The notes under the pieces: generated by a model
The model's database searches: none
What the model was told of the DNA's origin: nothing
Seen by the model: the letters and a program-made list of their open reading frames with translations, nothing else
Source: Chitinophagaceae bacterium
Lineage (GTDB): Bacteria > Bacteroidota > Bacteroidia > Chitinophagales > Chitinophagaceae
Assembly (NCBI GenBank): GCA_016719165.1
Contig: JADKAJ010000003.1
Coordinates: 248,001 to 312,000, forward strand
Reading direction: 5' to 3'
Length of the DNA stretch: 64,000 nucleotides
Shown: positions 40,746 through 49,671 of the stretch, piece by piece
How the letters are laid out: each line of letters opens with the position of its first letter
Position numbering within the stretch: the stretch's first letter is position 1
Translations under genes and position numbers: made by a program

Positions 40746-42599
40746 ATGAAAAGGATTGTTTTATTTCTTCTGTTGCTATTAGGGTTTCTGTTAGCAGAAG
40801 CACAGCAAAAGCCATTCCGCTTTGCTTTTATCTCTGATACACATATTGGTTCTCCCAATGGTTCAGCTGAAGAGGATCTGCGGAGAACTATACGGGATAT
40901 CAATGCGATGAAGGATGTAGTTTTTGTAGTACTGACGGGAGATATCACCGAACTGGGGACTAATGAAGAATTAAAACTTGCCAAAAAGATACTCGACAGT
41001 TTGAATATACCCTGGTATATTATACCGGGCAATCATGATACCGGGTGGAGTGAAAGTGGCGGTGTCATGTTCACGACTGTTTTTGGTTATGATAAGTTCA
41101 GTTTTGAATACAATGGAATGAGGTTTTTGGGTTGTGCATCCGGTCCTTATGTGCGGATGAGTGACGGGCATGTGCCAAGGGATGCGGTGAACTGGCTTGA
41201 TGAAGAACTAAAGAAAATAAAACCCCAACAACCGGTGATATTTCTGAATCATTACCCGATTGATAATGGATTGGATAACTGGTATGAAGTCACTGATCGC
41301 CTCCGTAATTATAATACCTGGGCAATCCTTTGTGGGCATGGCCATTCTAACAGGGCATTGAATTTTGAGGACATTCCGGGTGTAATGGGAAGGTCAAACT
41401 TACGGGCAAAAGCAAACGAGGGAGGCTATAACCTGGTGGATGTAAGAAATGATTCAATTCTTTTTACTGAACGGAAACCCGTCTCAGCGGTTCAGAAAAC
41501 ATGGACCGGTGTCAAAGCAGAGTTGAAGAATTATAGTACAGGTAAAAAATTTCCAAGACCTGATTACTCAATTAATGAAAAATATAACCAGGTAAAAAGA
41601 ATATGGGAAAACTCATCCGATGCTAATATCATTTCTACACCTGCAGTGGCAGATGAGAAAGTATTCGTTGGTAACCAAAATGGATTGATGACATGTTTTT
41701 CAATTAAAGATGGTAAGCCCCTGTGGAAATTTAAAACAGCAGGTGCTGTTTTTTCATCACCTGCAGTCGCAAACGGAAAAATAGTGTTTGGTTCAGGTGA
41801 TGGCAATGTGTATTGTCTGGACTTGAAAAAGGGGAAACTTGAATGGAAATATAAGGCCGGTGCCTCCGTTCTTGGTTCGCCAGTTATAAATGGGGATACG
41901 ATATTTATTGGCGGCAGCGATCATGCATTTGTTGCTTTGAATAGTCGGAATGGAAAGTTTATCTGGAAATTCTCTGGGTTGGATGGCCCGGTTGTCAGTA
42001 CTCCCTTATTATATGATGGCAAAGTGATCTTTGGTGCCTGGGACAGGCATCTTTATGCGTTGAACAGTGCTACCGGACTTTTACAATGGAAATGGAACAA
42101 TGGTTCAGCTATTCGCAATTATTCTCCGGCATCCTGTATACCGGTGGCTGCTGATGGAGTTGTTTATATTATGGCACCAGATCGTTTTGTAACCGCTATT
42201 GATGTGGCCACTGGGGAAACATTATGGAGAAATAAAGATGCCGGAGTCCGTGAATCTATTGGTATTTCTGAAGATGGTAACTGGGTGTACGGGAAAACTA
42301 TGCAGGACACCATTGTAGCATATGCCGCCAATCGTAAGAAGCAATCGGCTGCCTGGAAATTGCATGCAGGTTTTGGCTATGAGCATGTGCCTTCGATGCT
42401 GATAGAAAAAGATGGATTCGTTTTCTTTGGTACAAAGAGTGGTGTTGTTTATTGTATAGATCCAAAGGAGAAGAAAATTATTTGGATGCATAAAATTGAT
42501 AATTCCATGGTGAATACCGTACGGGTACTGGATAAAAACCAGCTCGTTGTTTCAACAATGGATGGTAAACTTGTTTTACTTAAGTGTATTTCAAACTGA
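40746..42599 (+). CDS. Secreted calcineurin-like phosphoesterase fused to a PQQ-type beta-propeller
   Basis: 617 residues. Signal peptide (MKRIVLFLLLLLGFLLAEA), then a metallophosphoesterase domain with DTHIG (Asp31, His33), LTGDITE (Asp66), PGNHDTG (Asn96, His97), FLNHYP and CGHGHSNR, giving a complete two-metal site, and from about residue 290 a propeller of repeated W-x-F/Y-x-x-G blades (PLWKFKTAGAVFSSPAVA, LEWKYKAGASVLGSPVIN, FIWKFSGLDGPVVSTPLL) like BamB or PQQ enzymes. The partner domain may bind a surface or a ligand; no PQQ-dehydrogenase catalytic residues stand out. Substrate unknown. Divergent from the GbsR-like gene. Confidence 0.88.
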   Translation: MKRIVLFLLLLLGFLLAEAQQKPFRFAFISDTHIGSPNGSAEEDLRRTIRDINAMKDVVFVVLTGDITELGTNEELKLAKKILDSLNIPWYIIPGNHDTGWSESGGVMFTTVFGYDKFSFEYNGMRFLGCASGPYVRMSDGHVPRDAVNWLDEELKKIKPQQPVIFLNHYPIDNGLDNWYEVTDRLRNYNTWAILCGHGHSNRALNFEDIPGVMGRSNLRAKANEGGYNLVDVRNDSILFTERKPVSAVQKTWTGVKAELKNYSTGKKFPRPDYSINEKYNQVKRIWENSSDANIISTPAVADEKVFVGNQNGLMTCFSIKDGKPLWKFKTAGAVFSSPAVANGKIVFGSGDGNVYCLDLKKGKLEWKYKAGASVLGSPVINGDTIFIGGSDHAFVALNSRNGKFIWKFSGLDGPVVSTPLLYDGKVIFGAWDRHLYALNSATGLLQWKWNNGSAIRNYSPASCIPVAADGVVYIMAPDRFVTAIDVATGETLWRNKDAGVRESIGISEDGNWVYGKTMQDTIVAYAANRKKQSAAWKLHAGFGYEHVPSMLIEKDGFVFFGTKSGVVYCIDPKEKKIIWMHKIDNSMVNTVRVLDKNQLVVSTMDGKLVLLKCISN

Positions 42600-42612
42600 A
42601 AGTATTCAGAAA

Positions 42613-42834
42613 TCAGGATGCCAGGTTTCTTTTTTTCCTGATGGGTGGCTTTGTTAATGCTGTACCCAGCCACCCAATCAATCCAATGGCCAAAGTGACA
42701 GCGCCAATCCACAGAAGAAATGTTGAATGATTTCCATCAAGGAATTTTAATACGAAACTGAATAGCAAAGAAGAGATACTGGTAACAAAGAATAATGTTA
42801 ACCAAGAAAAATCTTTCATTTCTTTTTCTTCCAT
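42613..42834 (-). CDS. Small two-helix membrane protein, unknown function
   Basis: 73 residues with two membrane helices (WLTLFFVTSISSLLFSFVLK and FLLWIGAVTLAIGLIGWLGT) and a basic tail KPPIRKKRNLAS. No family recognised. It is convergent with the phosphoesterase gene (13 nt gap) and nothing around it shows its role. Confidence 0.5.
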   Translation of the reverse strand: MEEKEMKDFSWLTLFFVTSISSLLFSFVLKFLDGNHSTFLLWIGAVTLAIGLIGWLGTALTKPPIRKKRNLAS

Positions 42835-42980
42835 AGCATTGGATTTATACTGTATGGTAATGTCAAAATATACTTATCAGCTTAACGAACATATCTTCAT
42901 TTTCTTTTATGGTGATACACTATCAATTCCTTTAGGATAAAAAACTAATAATAAAAATCCGGTCATTCAAGTGTTTGTAA

Positions 42981-43007
42981 TAAAAAAGCTACCCATAAGG
43001 TAGCTTT
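42981..43007 (-). terminator. Rho-independent terminator of the pyruvate dehydrogenase E2 gene
   Basis: Stem AAAGCTACC (42985-42993) with GGTAGCTTT (42999-43007), 5-nt loop; on the minus strand the stem is followed by a T run. It lies 26 nt after the stop codon. Confidence 0.8.
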
Positions 43008-43032
43008 ACTTGTGGAATAAAGTATTATTACT

Positions 43033-44670
43033 TTAAAGCAGCATCGTAATAGGGTTCTCCAGGTATTTTTTGAAAGTTTGCAGAAATGCAGCACCACTTG
43101 CCCCATCCACACTACGGTGATCACAGCTAAGGGTTACTTTCATTACATTACTGACACCGAATCCTTCTCCTTTTCTAACTACTATTTCTTTAATTCTGCC
43201 TACTGCCATTATGCAACTGTCGGGTGGATTGATAATAGCAGTAAATTCTTCTATATCCATCATGCCAAGGTTGGATATGGTAAATGTATTACCACTGAAT
43301 TCATTGGGTTGTAATTTCTTATTTTTTGCTTTTCCTGCCAGCTCTTTACTTTCTGAAGCTATCTGCGGAAGTGTTTTCTGGTCAGCAAAACGAATAACTG
43401 GCACTATCAATCCATCTTCAATGGCCACTGCAATACCAATATGGATGTGATGGTTGCGACGGATCTTGTCCCCCATCCATGATGCATTAATGGCAGGATG
43501 CTGACGAAGCGCCAGTGCAACAGCCTTAACTACCATATCATTAAAGCTGATCTTGGCAGGGCTTATTTCATTCAGTTGAGATCTGGCAGCCATTGCATTA
43601 TCCATATTGATCTCCATCGTAAGATAGAAATGCGGGGCGCTGAATTTACTTTCTCCCAAACGTTTTGCAATCACATTGCGCATCTGGGAATTGGGGATAT
43701 CTGTATAACCCTCTTCTGTGTTTCCTGTAAACGCAGCAAGCGGTATTGCGGCTGCAGCTGTTGCTTTTGTTACTTGTTGCACATTTTCTGTAGCCGGTGT
43801 TTTATAATTGTCAATATCTGCTTTAATTATTCTGCCGCCATCTCCTGAACCGCTGATAGCTTTGATATCTATTCCTTTTTCTGCAGCTAATTTCTTTGCA
43901 AGCGGAGATGCTTTTACTCTTCCATTTTCGGTTGATGTTGATGTGACAATTTGAGTAGTGGATGCAGTGGCAGGCCCGGAAGAAGCTTTTGAACTTTGAG
44001 CAACCGGCTGTGGACTAACTCCGCTTTTCGTGGCGGCAATGATAGCGTCAATATCTACTTTCCCCTTTTCACCAATAATACAGAGCAGGCCATTCACCGG
44101 AATTTTTTCGCCTTTTTGAGCGCCAATGTGTAACAGGGTTCCGTTTTTATAGCTCTCCAGCTCCATGGTGGCTTTATCAGTTTCAATCTCAGCCAGCACT
44201 TCACCTTTTTTTACTGCGTCACCTACATTTTTGTGCCAGGCAGCAATCACTCCCTCTTCCATCGTATCACTCAGTCTTGGCATCAAGACCACTTCATCCA
44301 TTTTAGCAATATCGATTGTGGTTGGTGAAACTATTGCCGGTACAGCTGCCGGTACAGGGGTAGTTTCTTTTTTTTCTGGTCCGGTTACTGTATTCCCCGA
44401 GTTTTGTTTTATTAGCGAGGAAATGTCTTCCCCGGGAGTGCCGATAATTGCAAGGAGATCATTCACCTGAAGTTTACCACCTTTATCACTTCCAACATGT
44501 AATAAAACACCGTCTTTGTAGCTCTCCAGTTCCATGGTGGCTTTATCAGTTTCCACTTCAGCCAGCAGGTCCCCTTTTTTTACTGCATCACCCACTTTTT
44601 TATGCCAGGCAGCGATGACTCCCTCAGTCATGGTATCGCTCAGGCGGGGCATTAATATCACTTCAGCCAT
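43033..44670 (-). CDS. pdhC: Dihydrolipoamide acetyltransferase (pyruvate dehydrogenase E2) with two lipoyl domains
   Basis: Core of the pyruvate dehydrogenase complex, transferring acetyl groups to CoA. 545 residues: two N-terminal lipoyl domains (about 1-80 and 126-205) with near-identical VETDKATMELESYK and IETDKATMELESYK sites for lipoylation, Pro/Ala/Thr-rich linkers, a peripheral-subunit-binding domain (VKASPLAKKLAAEKGIDIKA) and the catalytic domain with active-site His in SCDHRSVDGASGAAF. E1 and E3 are not in the window. The two lipoyl domains are recent-looking tandem copies. Confidence 0.95.
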   Translation of the reverse strand: MAEVILMPRLSDTMTEGVIAAWHKKVGDAVKKGDLLAEVETDKATMELESYKDGVLLHVGSDKGGKLQVNDLLAIIGTPGEDISSLIKQNSGNTVTGPEKKETTPVPAAVPAIVSPTTIDIAKMDEVVLMPRLSDTMEEGVIAAWHKNVGDAVKKGEVLAEIETDKATMELESYKNGTLLHIGAQKGEKIPVNGLLCIIGEKGKVDIDAIIAATKSGVSPQPVAQSSKASSGPATASTTQIVTSTSTENGRVKASPLAKKLAAEKGIDIKAISGSGDGGRIIKADIDNYKTPATENVQQVTKATAAAAIPLAAFTGNTEEGYTDIPNSQMRNVIAKRLGESKFSAPHFYLTMEINMDNAMAARSQLNEISPAKISFNDMVVKAVALALRQHPAINASWMGDKIRRNHHIHIGIAVAIEDGLIVPVIRFADQKTLPQIASESKELAGKAKNKKLQPNEFSGNTFTISNLGMMDIEEFTAIINPPDSCIMAVGRIKEIVVRKGEGFGVSNVMKVTLSCDHRSVDGASGAAFLQTFKKYLENPITMLL

Positions 44671-44743
44671 TAGCCTTTAAATTTTGGTCGAAATTAAGGT
44701 AAAAAGAGCAATAGTAAACTGTTGGCAATCGGGTTGTGAATGA

Positions 44744-46543
44744 TCAGTAGTCCAGCTCCAGCCTGATCCTGTCTTTCAATTCTTTGACCAGTGGATATTG
44801 ATCCGCCATTTTTTGAAACTGTTCTTTAGCCGTAAGTGTTAATTCAATTTTAGGCCTGTCATCGGCATTTTCTTCTACTATTACACTAAACTGCAGTAAC
44901 CTGTTCTGCAACTGCTGTTGTAAAAAGTGAAACAATGTGTTTCTTTCCTGTTCGATGAATTTCTGCTCAATATTGTTGGCTGTGATGGCTTCAAATGTGT
45001 TTTCATCCTTTATACGAAGTACAGCTAATTCAAAGGGCTGAGCCGCAGGGTTTCTGGCTTCTTTTAACCTGGCAATGTAGTCACTCCACGCTTTTTTTAA
45101 CGAATCTTCCTGCAGGGAGTGATTAATATTATTGTTGCCGTTGCTGCCATTTCCCTGGTACTGCCTCCTGATCTTATCAAGAGCTGAAATTTTTGTTCCT
45201 GTTTTTGTTTGTTGATTACCTGCTGCAGGGTTTTGACTGGAGGCTGGTTGATAATCGGGCAGGGGTTCACTAACGGCAGGGGTTTGAATGATCAGCCTCG
45301 CCTCACTTTCTTTATTCGGTCTCGTAATTGCCTTTTCCGTTACTTGTGTAGAACCTGTAAATGCTTTGATGGCAACAGAACGGAAAGCCAGGGGTGCTTC
45401 AACTATTTTTTTTTTACTAATACCTGTTGCATCAGTGGTTACCTCGATAGCCTGTTGCAGGTAACAAAGTTTGATCAATGTTAATTCAACATGTAGACGT
45501 TTATTCCTTGCAGCTTTGTAATTAATCTCCGCTTCGCTCAAAATATTTAATGCACTTATCAGCAGGGGGAGTGATACTTTTTTAGCTGTGGCAATATACT
45601 TGTCTTTAAAACTTTCTACCACTTCCAGCAGGACGGCTGCTTTTTCATCCTTACATACCAGCAGGTTTCGAATAAATTCTGCAAAATCATTGAGTACCAG
45701 GTCTCCTTCAAAACCTTTGCGGTTGATATCATCATACAGCAACATGGCACCGGATAGATCCTGCTGCTGCATGCAATCCAATAGCTTGAAATAACAGTCA
45801 GCATCCAGGATGTTAAGGTGTTCTAATGTGTTGGCATAATTAAGTTCGCCATTCGTAAAACTTACAATTTTATCCAATATGCTTAACGCATCCCGCATGC
45901 AGCCCTCACTTTTTTGGGCGATGATCTGCAGGGCAGCCTTTTCGGCACTTATCTCTTCCTTTTTGCATATTTCTTCCAGGTGCTGAACGGTATCGTTGGT
46001 GGTGATCCGTTTGAAATCGAAGATCTGGCAACGGCTGAGTATTGTGGGGAGAATTTTATGTTTTTCCGTAGTTGCTAAAATAAAAATGGCATAGGGTGGT
46101 GGTTCTTCCAGTGTTTTCAAAAAAGCATTAAAAGCGGATGAACTCAGCATATGAACCTCATCAATCACATACACTTTGTATTTACCTGTTTGAGGAACAA
46201 AGCGAACCTGGTCCACTAAATCACGGATATTATCTACTGAGTTATTAGAAGCAGCATCCAATTCAAAATAATTCATCGAAGCACCATCATTGAATGAGGT
46301 GCAACTCTGGCATTTATCGCAGGCTTCTCCCTCTTTAGTAGGTTTTTCGCAATTAATAGTCTTGGCTAAAATCCTTGCACAGGTTGTCTTGCCTACCCCT
46401 CCTGGTCCGCAAAAAAGAAATGCATGTGCCAGTTGCTGATGTTTGATCGCATTCTTTAATGTAGTGGTTATATGCGATTGTCCCACCACTGTATCAAAAG
46501 TCTGCGGCCTGTATTTCCGTGCCGAAACGATGAATTTATCCAT
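44744..46543 (-). CDS. dnaX: DNA polymerase III subunit gamma/tau
   Basis: ATPase of the clamp loader. 599 residues: Walker A GPGGVGKTT, zinc module CEKPTKEGEACDKCQSC, Walker B VIDEVHMLSS, sensor 1 ILATTEKHKILPTILSRCQI, and an extended C-terminus with a Pro/Gln-rich linker (about 380-480) and a terminal domain that resembles the tau tail (SDYIARLKEARNPAAQPFEL). No obvious A-rich frameshift or slippage site for a gamma product was noticed. Not in an operon with recR or ybaB here. Confidence 0.94.
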   Translation of the reverse strand: MDKFIVSARKYRPQTFDTVVGQSHITTTLKNAIKHQQLAHAFLFCGPGGVGKTTCARILAKTINCEKPTKEGEACDKCQSCTSFNDGASMNYFELDAASNNSVDNIRDLVDQVRFVPQTGKYKVYVIDEVHMLSSSAFNAFLKTLEEPPPYAIFILATTEKHKILPTILSRCQIFDFKRITTNDTVQHLEEICKKEEISAEKAALQIIAQKSEGCMRDALSILDKIVSFTNGELNYANTLEHLNILDADCYFKLLDCMQQQDLSGAMLLYDDINRKGFEGDLVLNDFAEFIRNLLVCKDEKAAVLLEVVESFKDKYIATAKKVSLPLLISALNILSEAEINYKAARNKRLHVELTLIKLCYLQQAIEVTTDATGISKKKIVEAPLAFRSVAIKAFTGSTQVTEKAITRPNKESEARLIIQTPAVSEPLPDYQPASSQNPAAGNQQTKTGTKISALDKIRRQYQGNGSNGNNNINHSLQEDSLKKAWSDYIARLKEARNPAAQPFELAVLRIKDENTFEAITANNIEQKFIEQERNTLFHFLQQQLQNRLLQFSVIVEENADDRPKIELTLTAKEQFQKMADQYPLVKELKDRIRLELDY

Positions 46544-46607
46544 ACCGCCTGCAATTTAAGAAACCCGGCCTAGCTGCCCGAAAAAGGATATTCTTTGTGA
46601 ATAAGTT

Positions 46608-47774
46608 TTAGGATAAGATCGGATGCGGTTTAAATTCTTTCGTCCTGTCAAATAAATAGCGATAGGTTGTCAGTTTCCGGGTGCGGAAGGTGTCGCCAAA
46701 ATTTTCTGCCACATTAATCATTTTTGGGTTGAAATCACCAATCCATTGCATTTCGTATTCTTCATATTTGTTCATCGGATGAACCACGAGTTTTGCCTCA
46801 TTGATCATATAGGCATCAACACCAGTGCCATGGAATTCAGGAATCACCCCAAAAACCAACCCGGTAAATCTTATGTTTTTTCTGGTTTTCTTAATCCAGA
46901 GAAATTTTAGTTTATGCCAGAGGTCAAATTTGCCATTGAGGTATTTGAACCATTGGTTCAGGTCGGGCAGGTTGACAAAAATGGCAATGGGGTTATCATT
47001 GTGATAAACAAACCAAACAATCTTCTCATCCATGACCGGTTTCATTTTCTTAAACATCGAGTACACCTGTTCTTTTTTCAATTCTTTCAACCCACCGTGA
47101 CCCGCCCATGCCTTGTTATATACAATTGCAAAATCAGTTGCAAATTTTTCCAGTTGGTTCTTATCAATATAACGGGATGAAAATGCAGGGTCTTTGGCTA
47201 ACTGGGCATGCCTGTCAAGGATTTTTTGACTTACTTCTTTTCTGGGGTCCAGTCCAAAACAAATCTGGTTAAAAAAGCATTTAAAACCATAGGTCTCGAA
47301 AAGTTCACGGTAATAAGATTTATTATAATTCATGCAGTATGGCGGTGGTTGAAAGCCTTCTACCAGCAAACCCCACCAGCGGTCCCGTTCACCAAAATTG
47401 ATAGGGCCATCCATAGCCTGCATCCCTTTTTGTATCAGCCAGTGTTTGGCTACATCAAATAGCATATCTGCAGCCAATTGATCATTGATACAGTCAAAAA
47501 AGCCAATACCGCCTACAGGTACATCATCACCTTTATTCTTATATTTTTTATTTGTAAAAGCGGCGATACGCCCTGCCAGTTTTCCAGTATTATCCTTTAA
47601 TATCCAACGGGTCGCCTCTCCGAATCGAAAAGCTTTGTTTTTTTCAGGATCAAAGACATCATTGATGTCTTTATCCAATGGTCTTATATAATTGGGATCG
47701 TTTTTGTACAATTCAACATTAACCCGGATAAATTCTTTGGATAGTTGTGGCGTTGTGACTTCTGTCAATTGCAT
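46608..47774 (-). CDS. GNAT-like fold protein, conserved in Bacteroidota, function unknown
   Basis: 388 residues, no signal peptide or membrane helix. N-terminal part (EFIRVNVELYKNDPNYIRPL, AFRFGEATRWILKDNTGKLA, GRIAAFTNKKY, VGGIGFFDCINDQLAADMLF) reads like a GNAT acetyltransferase domain, and the C-terminal half (GVIPEFHGTGVDAYMINEAK) contains a glycine-rich acetyl-CoA-loop-like segment, so two GNAT-like halves are possible. The substrate is unknown. A TACATTTG -7 box (47779-47786, minus strand) ends 5 nt before the ATG, predicting a leaderless mRNA. Confidence 0.65.
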   Translation of the reverse strand: MQLTEVTTPQLSKEFIRVNVELYKNDPNYIRPLDKDINDVFDPEKNKAFRFGEATRWILKDNTGKLAGRIAAFTNKKYKNKGDDVPVGGIGFFDCINDQLAADMLFDVAKHWLIQKGMQAMDGPINFGERDRWWGLLVEGFQPPPYCMNYNKSYYRELFETYGFKCFFNQICFGLDPRKEVSQKILDRHAQLAKDPAFSSRYIDKNQLEKFATDFAIVYNKAWAGHGGLKELKKEQVYSMFKKMKPVMDEKIVWFVYHNDNPIAIFVNLPDLNQWFKYLNGKFDLWHKLKFLWIKKTRKNIRFTGLVFGVIPEFHGTGVDAYMINEAKLVVHPMNKYEEYEMQWIGDFNPKMINVAENFGDTFRTRKLTTYRYLFDRTKEFKPHPILS

Positions 47775-47812
47775 GATGCAAATGTAGGAAAGAGAAAATA
47801 TTTATTCCCGGT

Positions 47813-49648
47813 TCAGGCTATCTGCTGCATCCTTGTCAGTTTTTTATAAACTCCTTCTTCAATTTCAACCAGTTCATTATGATGGCCTCTTTCAATGATC
47901 TGGCCTTCATGCAGTACGATGATCTCATCGGCTTCTTTGATAGTACTGAGACGGTGAGCAATAACGAGAGTAGTTCTTCCTTTCATCAGTTTACCCAGGG
48001 CATCCTGAACAATTCGTTCAGATTCGGTGTCAAGTGCTGAAGTGGCTTCATCCAATATCAGTATGGAAGGGTTTTTGAAAACAGCACGGGCAATGCAAAG
48101 CCTTTGCCGCTGTCCACCGGATAAGCGGATGCCACGGTCGCCAATTGAAGTTTGATAACCATTTTCAGTTTGCCTGATAAAATCATGAGCATTGGCGATC
48201 CTGGCGGCTTCCATTACTTCTTCTTCGGTGGCATCCGGTTTGCCAATGGCGATATTATTAAAAATAGTATCGTTGAAAAGGAATGTCTCCTGGGTTACAA
48301 AACTCATATGACTTCGGAGTGATTCCATTTTATAATCCCGTACATCAATGCCATCCACCAGCACTGCACCATTTTTTACATCGTAGAAACGGGGAATTAA
48401 GTCGGCAATGGTTGATTTGCCAACACCTGAAACTCCTACTAAGGCAACTGTTTTTCCTTTAACAATAGTGAAACTTACATTTTTCAGAACAGGCATGTCG
48501 CTATAACTAAAGTCTACATTTCTGAATTCAATTGCATACTTGAATTCATTCAATTCCGCAGCATCATCCTTATCTTTTACTTCAATCGGCTTATCAATAA
48601 TTTCCAAAATTCTTTCACCGGCTGCCCGTCCTCTTTGAATATTGGCGCCAGCTACTACCATCGCTTTGGCAGGACGTAAAACCTGTGAAAAAATAGCGAT
48701 GAAAGCAATAAATTCACTGGCCTGAATGCCGGCAGCAGTTTGCCCATTTTGTAAGATCAGACTTCCACCATATAACAATATACCTGCAACCACAATAACA
48801 CCGGCTGCTTCAGAAAATGCAGGGGCCATTTCTCTCCTCTTGAAGCCCTGCAGGCTGGCATTGCGGTAAAAATCATTTTCCTTGCTGAATTTTTTCAATG
48901 TAAATCCTGTGGCATTAAAGGCTCTGATGATGCGCATCCCGGTTAGTGTTTCATCCATAATAGTAAGCAAACGGCCAATGGAAGCCTGGGCATCCTTTGC
49001 ATCTCTTCTCAATCTTTTTTGTACCGTCGCAATGCCTAATGCTGATATTGGAATGATGATAAGAGTGAACAATGTGAGCTGTGTGGAAATAGCAAATAAT
49101 GCAACAAAATAGCCGATTATCAGGGAAGGCTCTTTAAACAATACTTCCAAAGAATTTGCTGCCACTCCTTCAATTTCAAATACATCTGAATTCATTCTGG
49201 AGATCAGGTCACCTTTGTGTTCTTTTGTAAAAAATCCCATATGGAGGTGATTGATCTTTTCAAATAATGCTTCCCGGATTCTTTTTACCAGCAGTGTCCT
49301 GGCTTTAATTAAGGTACGCTGTGCCAGGTATCGAAACAGGTTGGCAAGCAGCACTGCGCATACAATCACAAAGGTGATGAAGTAGAGGGCATAAACCGGA
49401 TTGACCGCTTTTAACCGGTACACCTGGTAATAAAAAATATCCTTAAAGAAATTCGCCGACACTGAAAAGGTAGGGGGTGATAAAATCTCTTTACCTGAGT
49501 TGTTGTCAAAAAGGACATTTAATAAAGGGATAATTAAGGCAAACTGAAAAACACTGAAAATGACGGCCAGTATTGTAAATGCAAAAAATGGTATTACAAA
49601 CCAACGGTAAGGCCGGGCATAAGCCAGAAGTTTTTTATAAACTTTCAT
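47813..49648 (-). CDS. MsbA-like ABC exporter (lipid/LPS core flippase type)
   Basis: 611 residues, a half-transporter: six membrane helices in the N-terminal ABC_membrane domain (about 15-320), then the nucleotide-binding domain with Walker A GVSGVGKST, signature LSGGQRQRL, Walker B ILILDEATSALD and H-loop VIAHRLSTI. MsbA-type exporters flip lipid A-core or other lipids; a drug or polysaccharide exporter is also possible. It is downstream of the glycosyltransferase gene (24 nt), which would suit a surface-lipid locus. Confidence 0.86.
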   Translation of the reverse strand: MKVYKKLLAYARPYRWFVIPFFAFTILAVIFSVFQFALIIPLLNVLFDNNSGKEILSPPTFSVSANFFKDIFYYQVYRLKAVNPVYALYFITFVIVCAVLLANLFRYLAQRTLIKARTLLVKRIREALFEKINHLHMGFFTKEHKGDLISRMNSDVFEIEGVAANSLEVLFKEPSLIIGYFVALFAISTQLTLFTLIIIPISALGIATVQKRLRRDAKDAQASIGRLLTIMDETLTGMRIIRAFNATGFTLKKFSKENDFYRNASLQGFKRREMAPAFSEAAGVIVVAGILLYGGSLILQNGQTAAGIQASEFIAFIAIFSQVLRPAKAMVVAGANIQRGRAAGERILEIIDKPIEVKDKDDAAELNEFKYAIEFRNVDFSYSDMPVLKNVSFTIVKGKTVALVGVSGVGKSTIADLIPRFYDVKNGAVLVDGIDVRDYKMESLRSHMSFVTQETFLFNDTIFNNIAIGKPDATEEEVMEAARIANAHDFIRQTENGYQTSIGDRGIRLSGGQRQRLCIARAVFKNPSILILDEATSALDTESERIVQDALGKLMKGRTTLVIAHRLSTIKEADEIIVLHEGQIIERGHHNELVEIEEGVYKKLTRMQQIA

Positions 49649-49671
49649 TATTAGCTACAGATAAAAGTATT

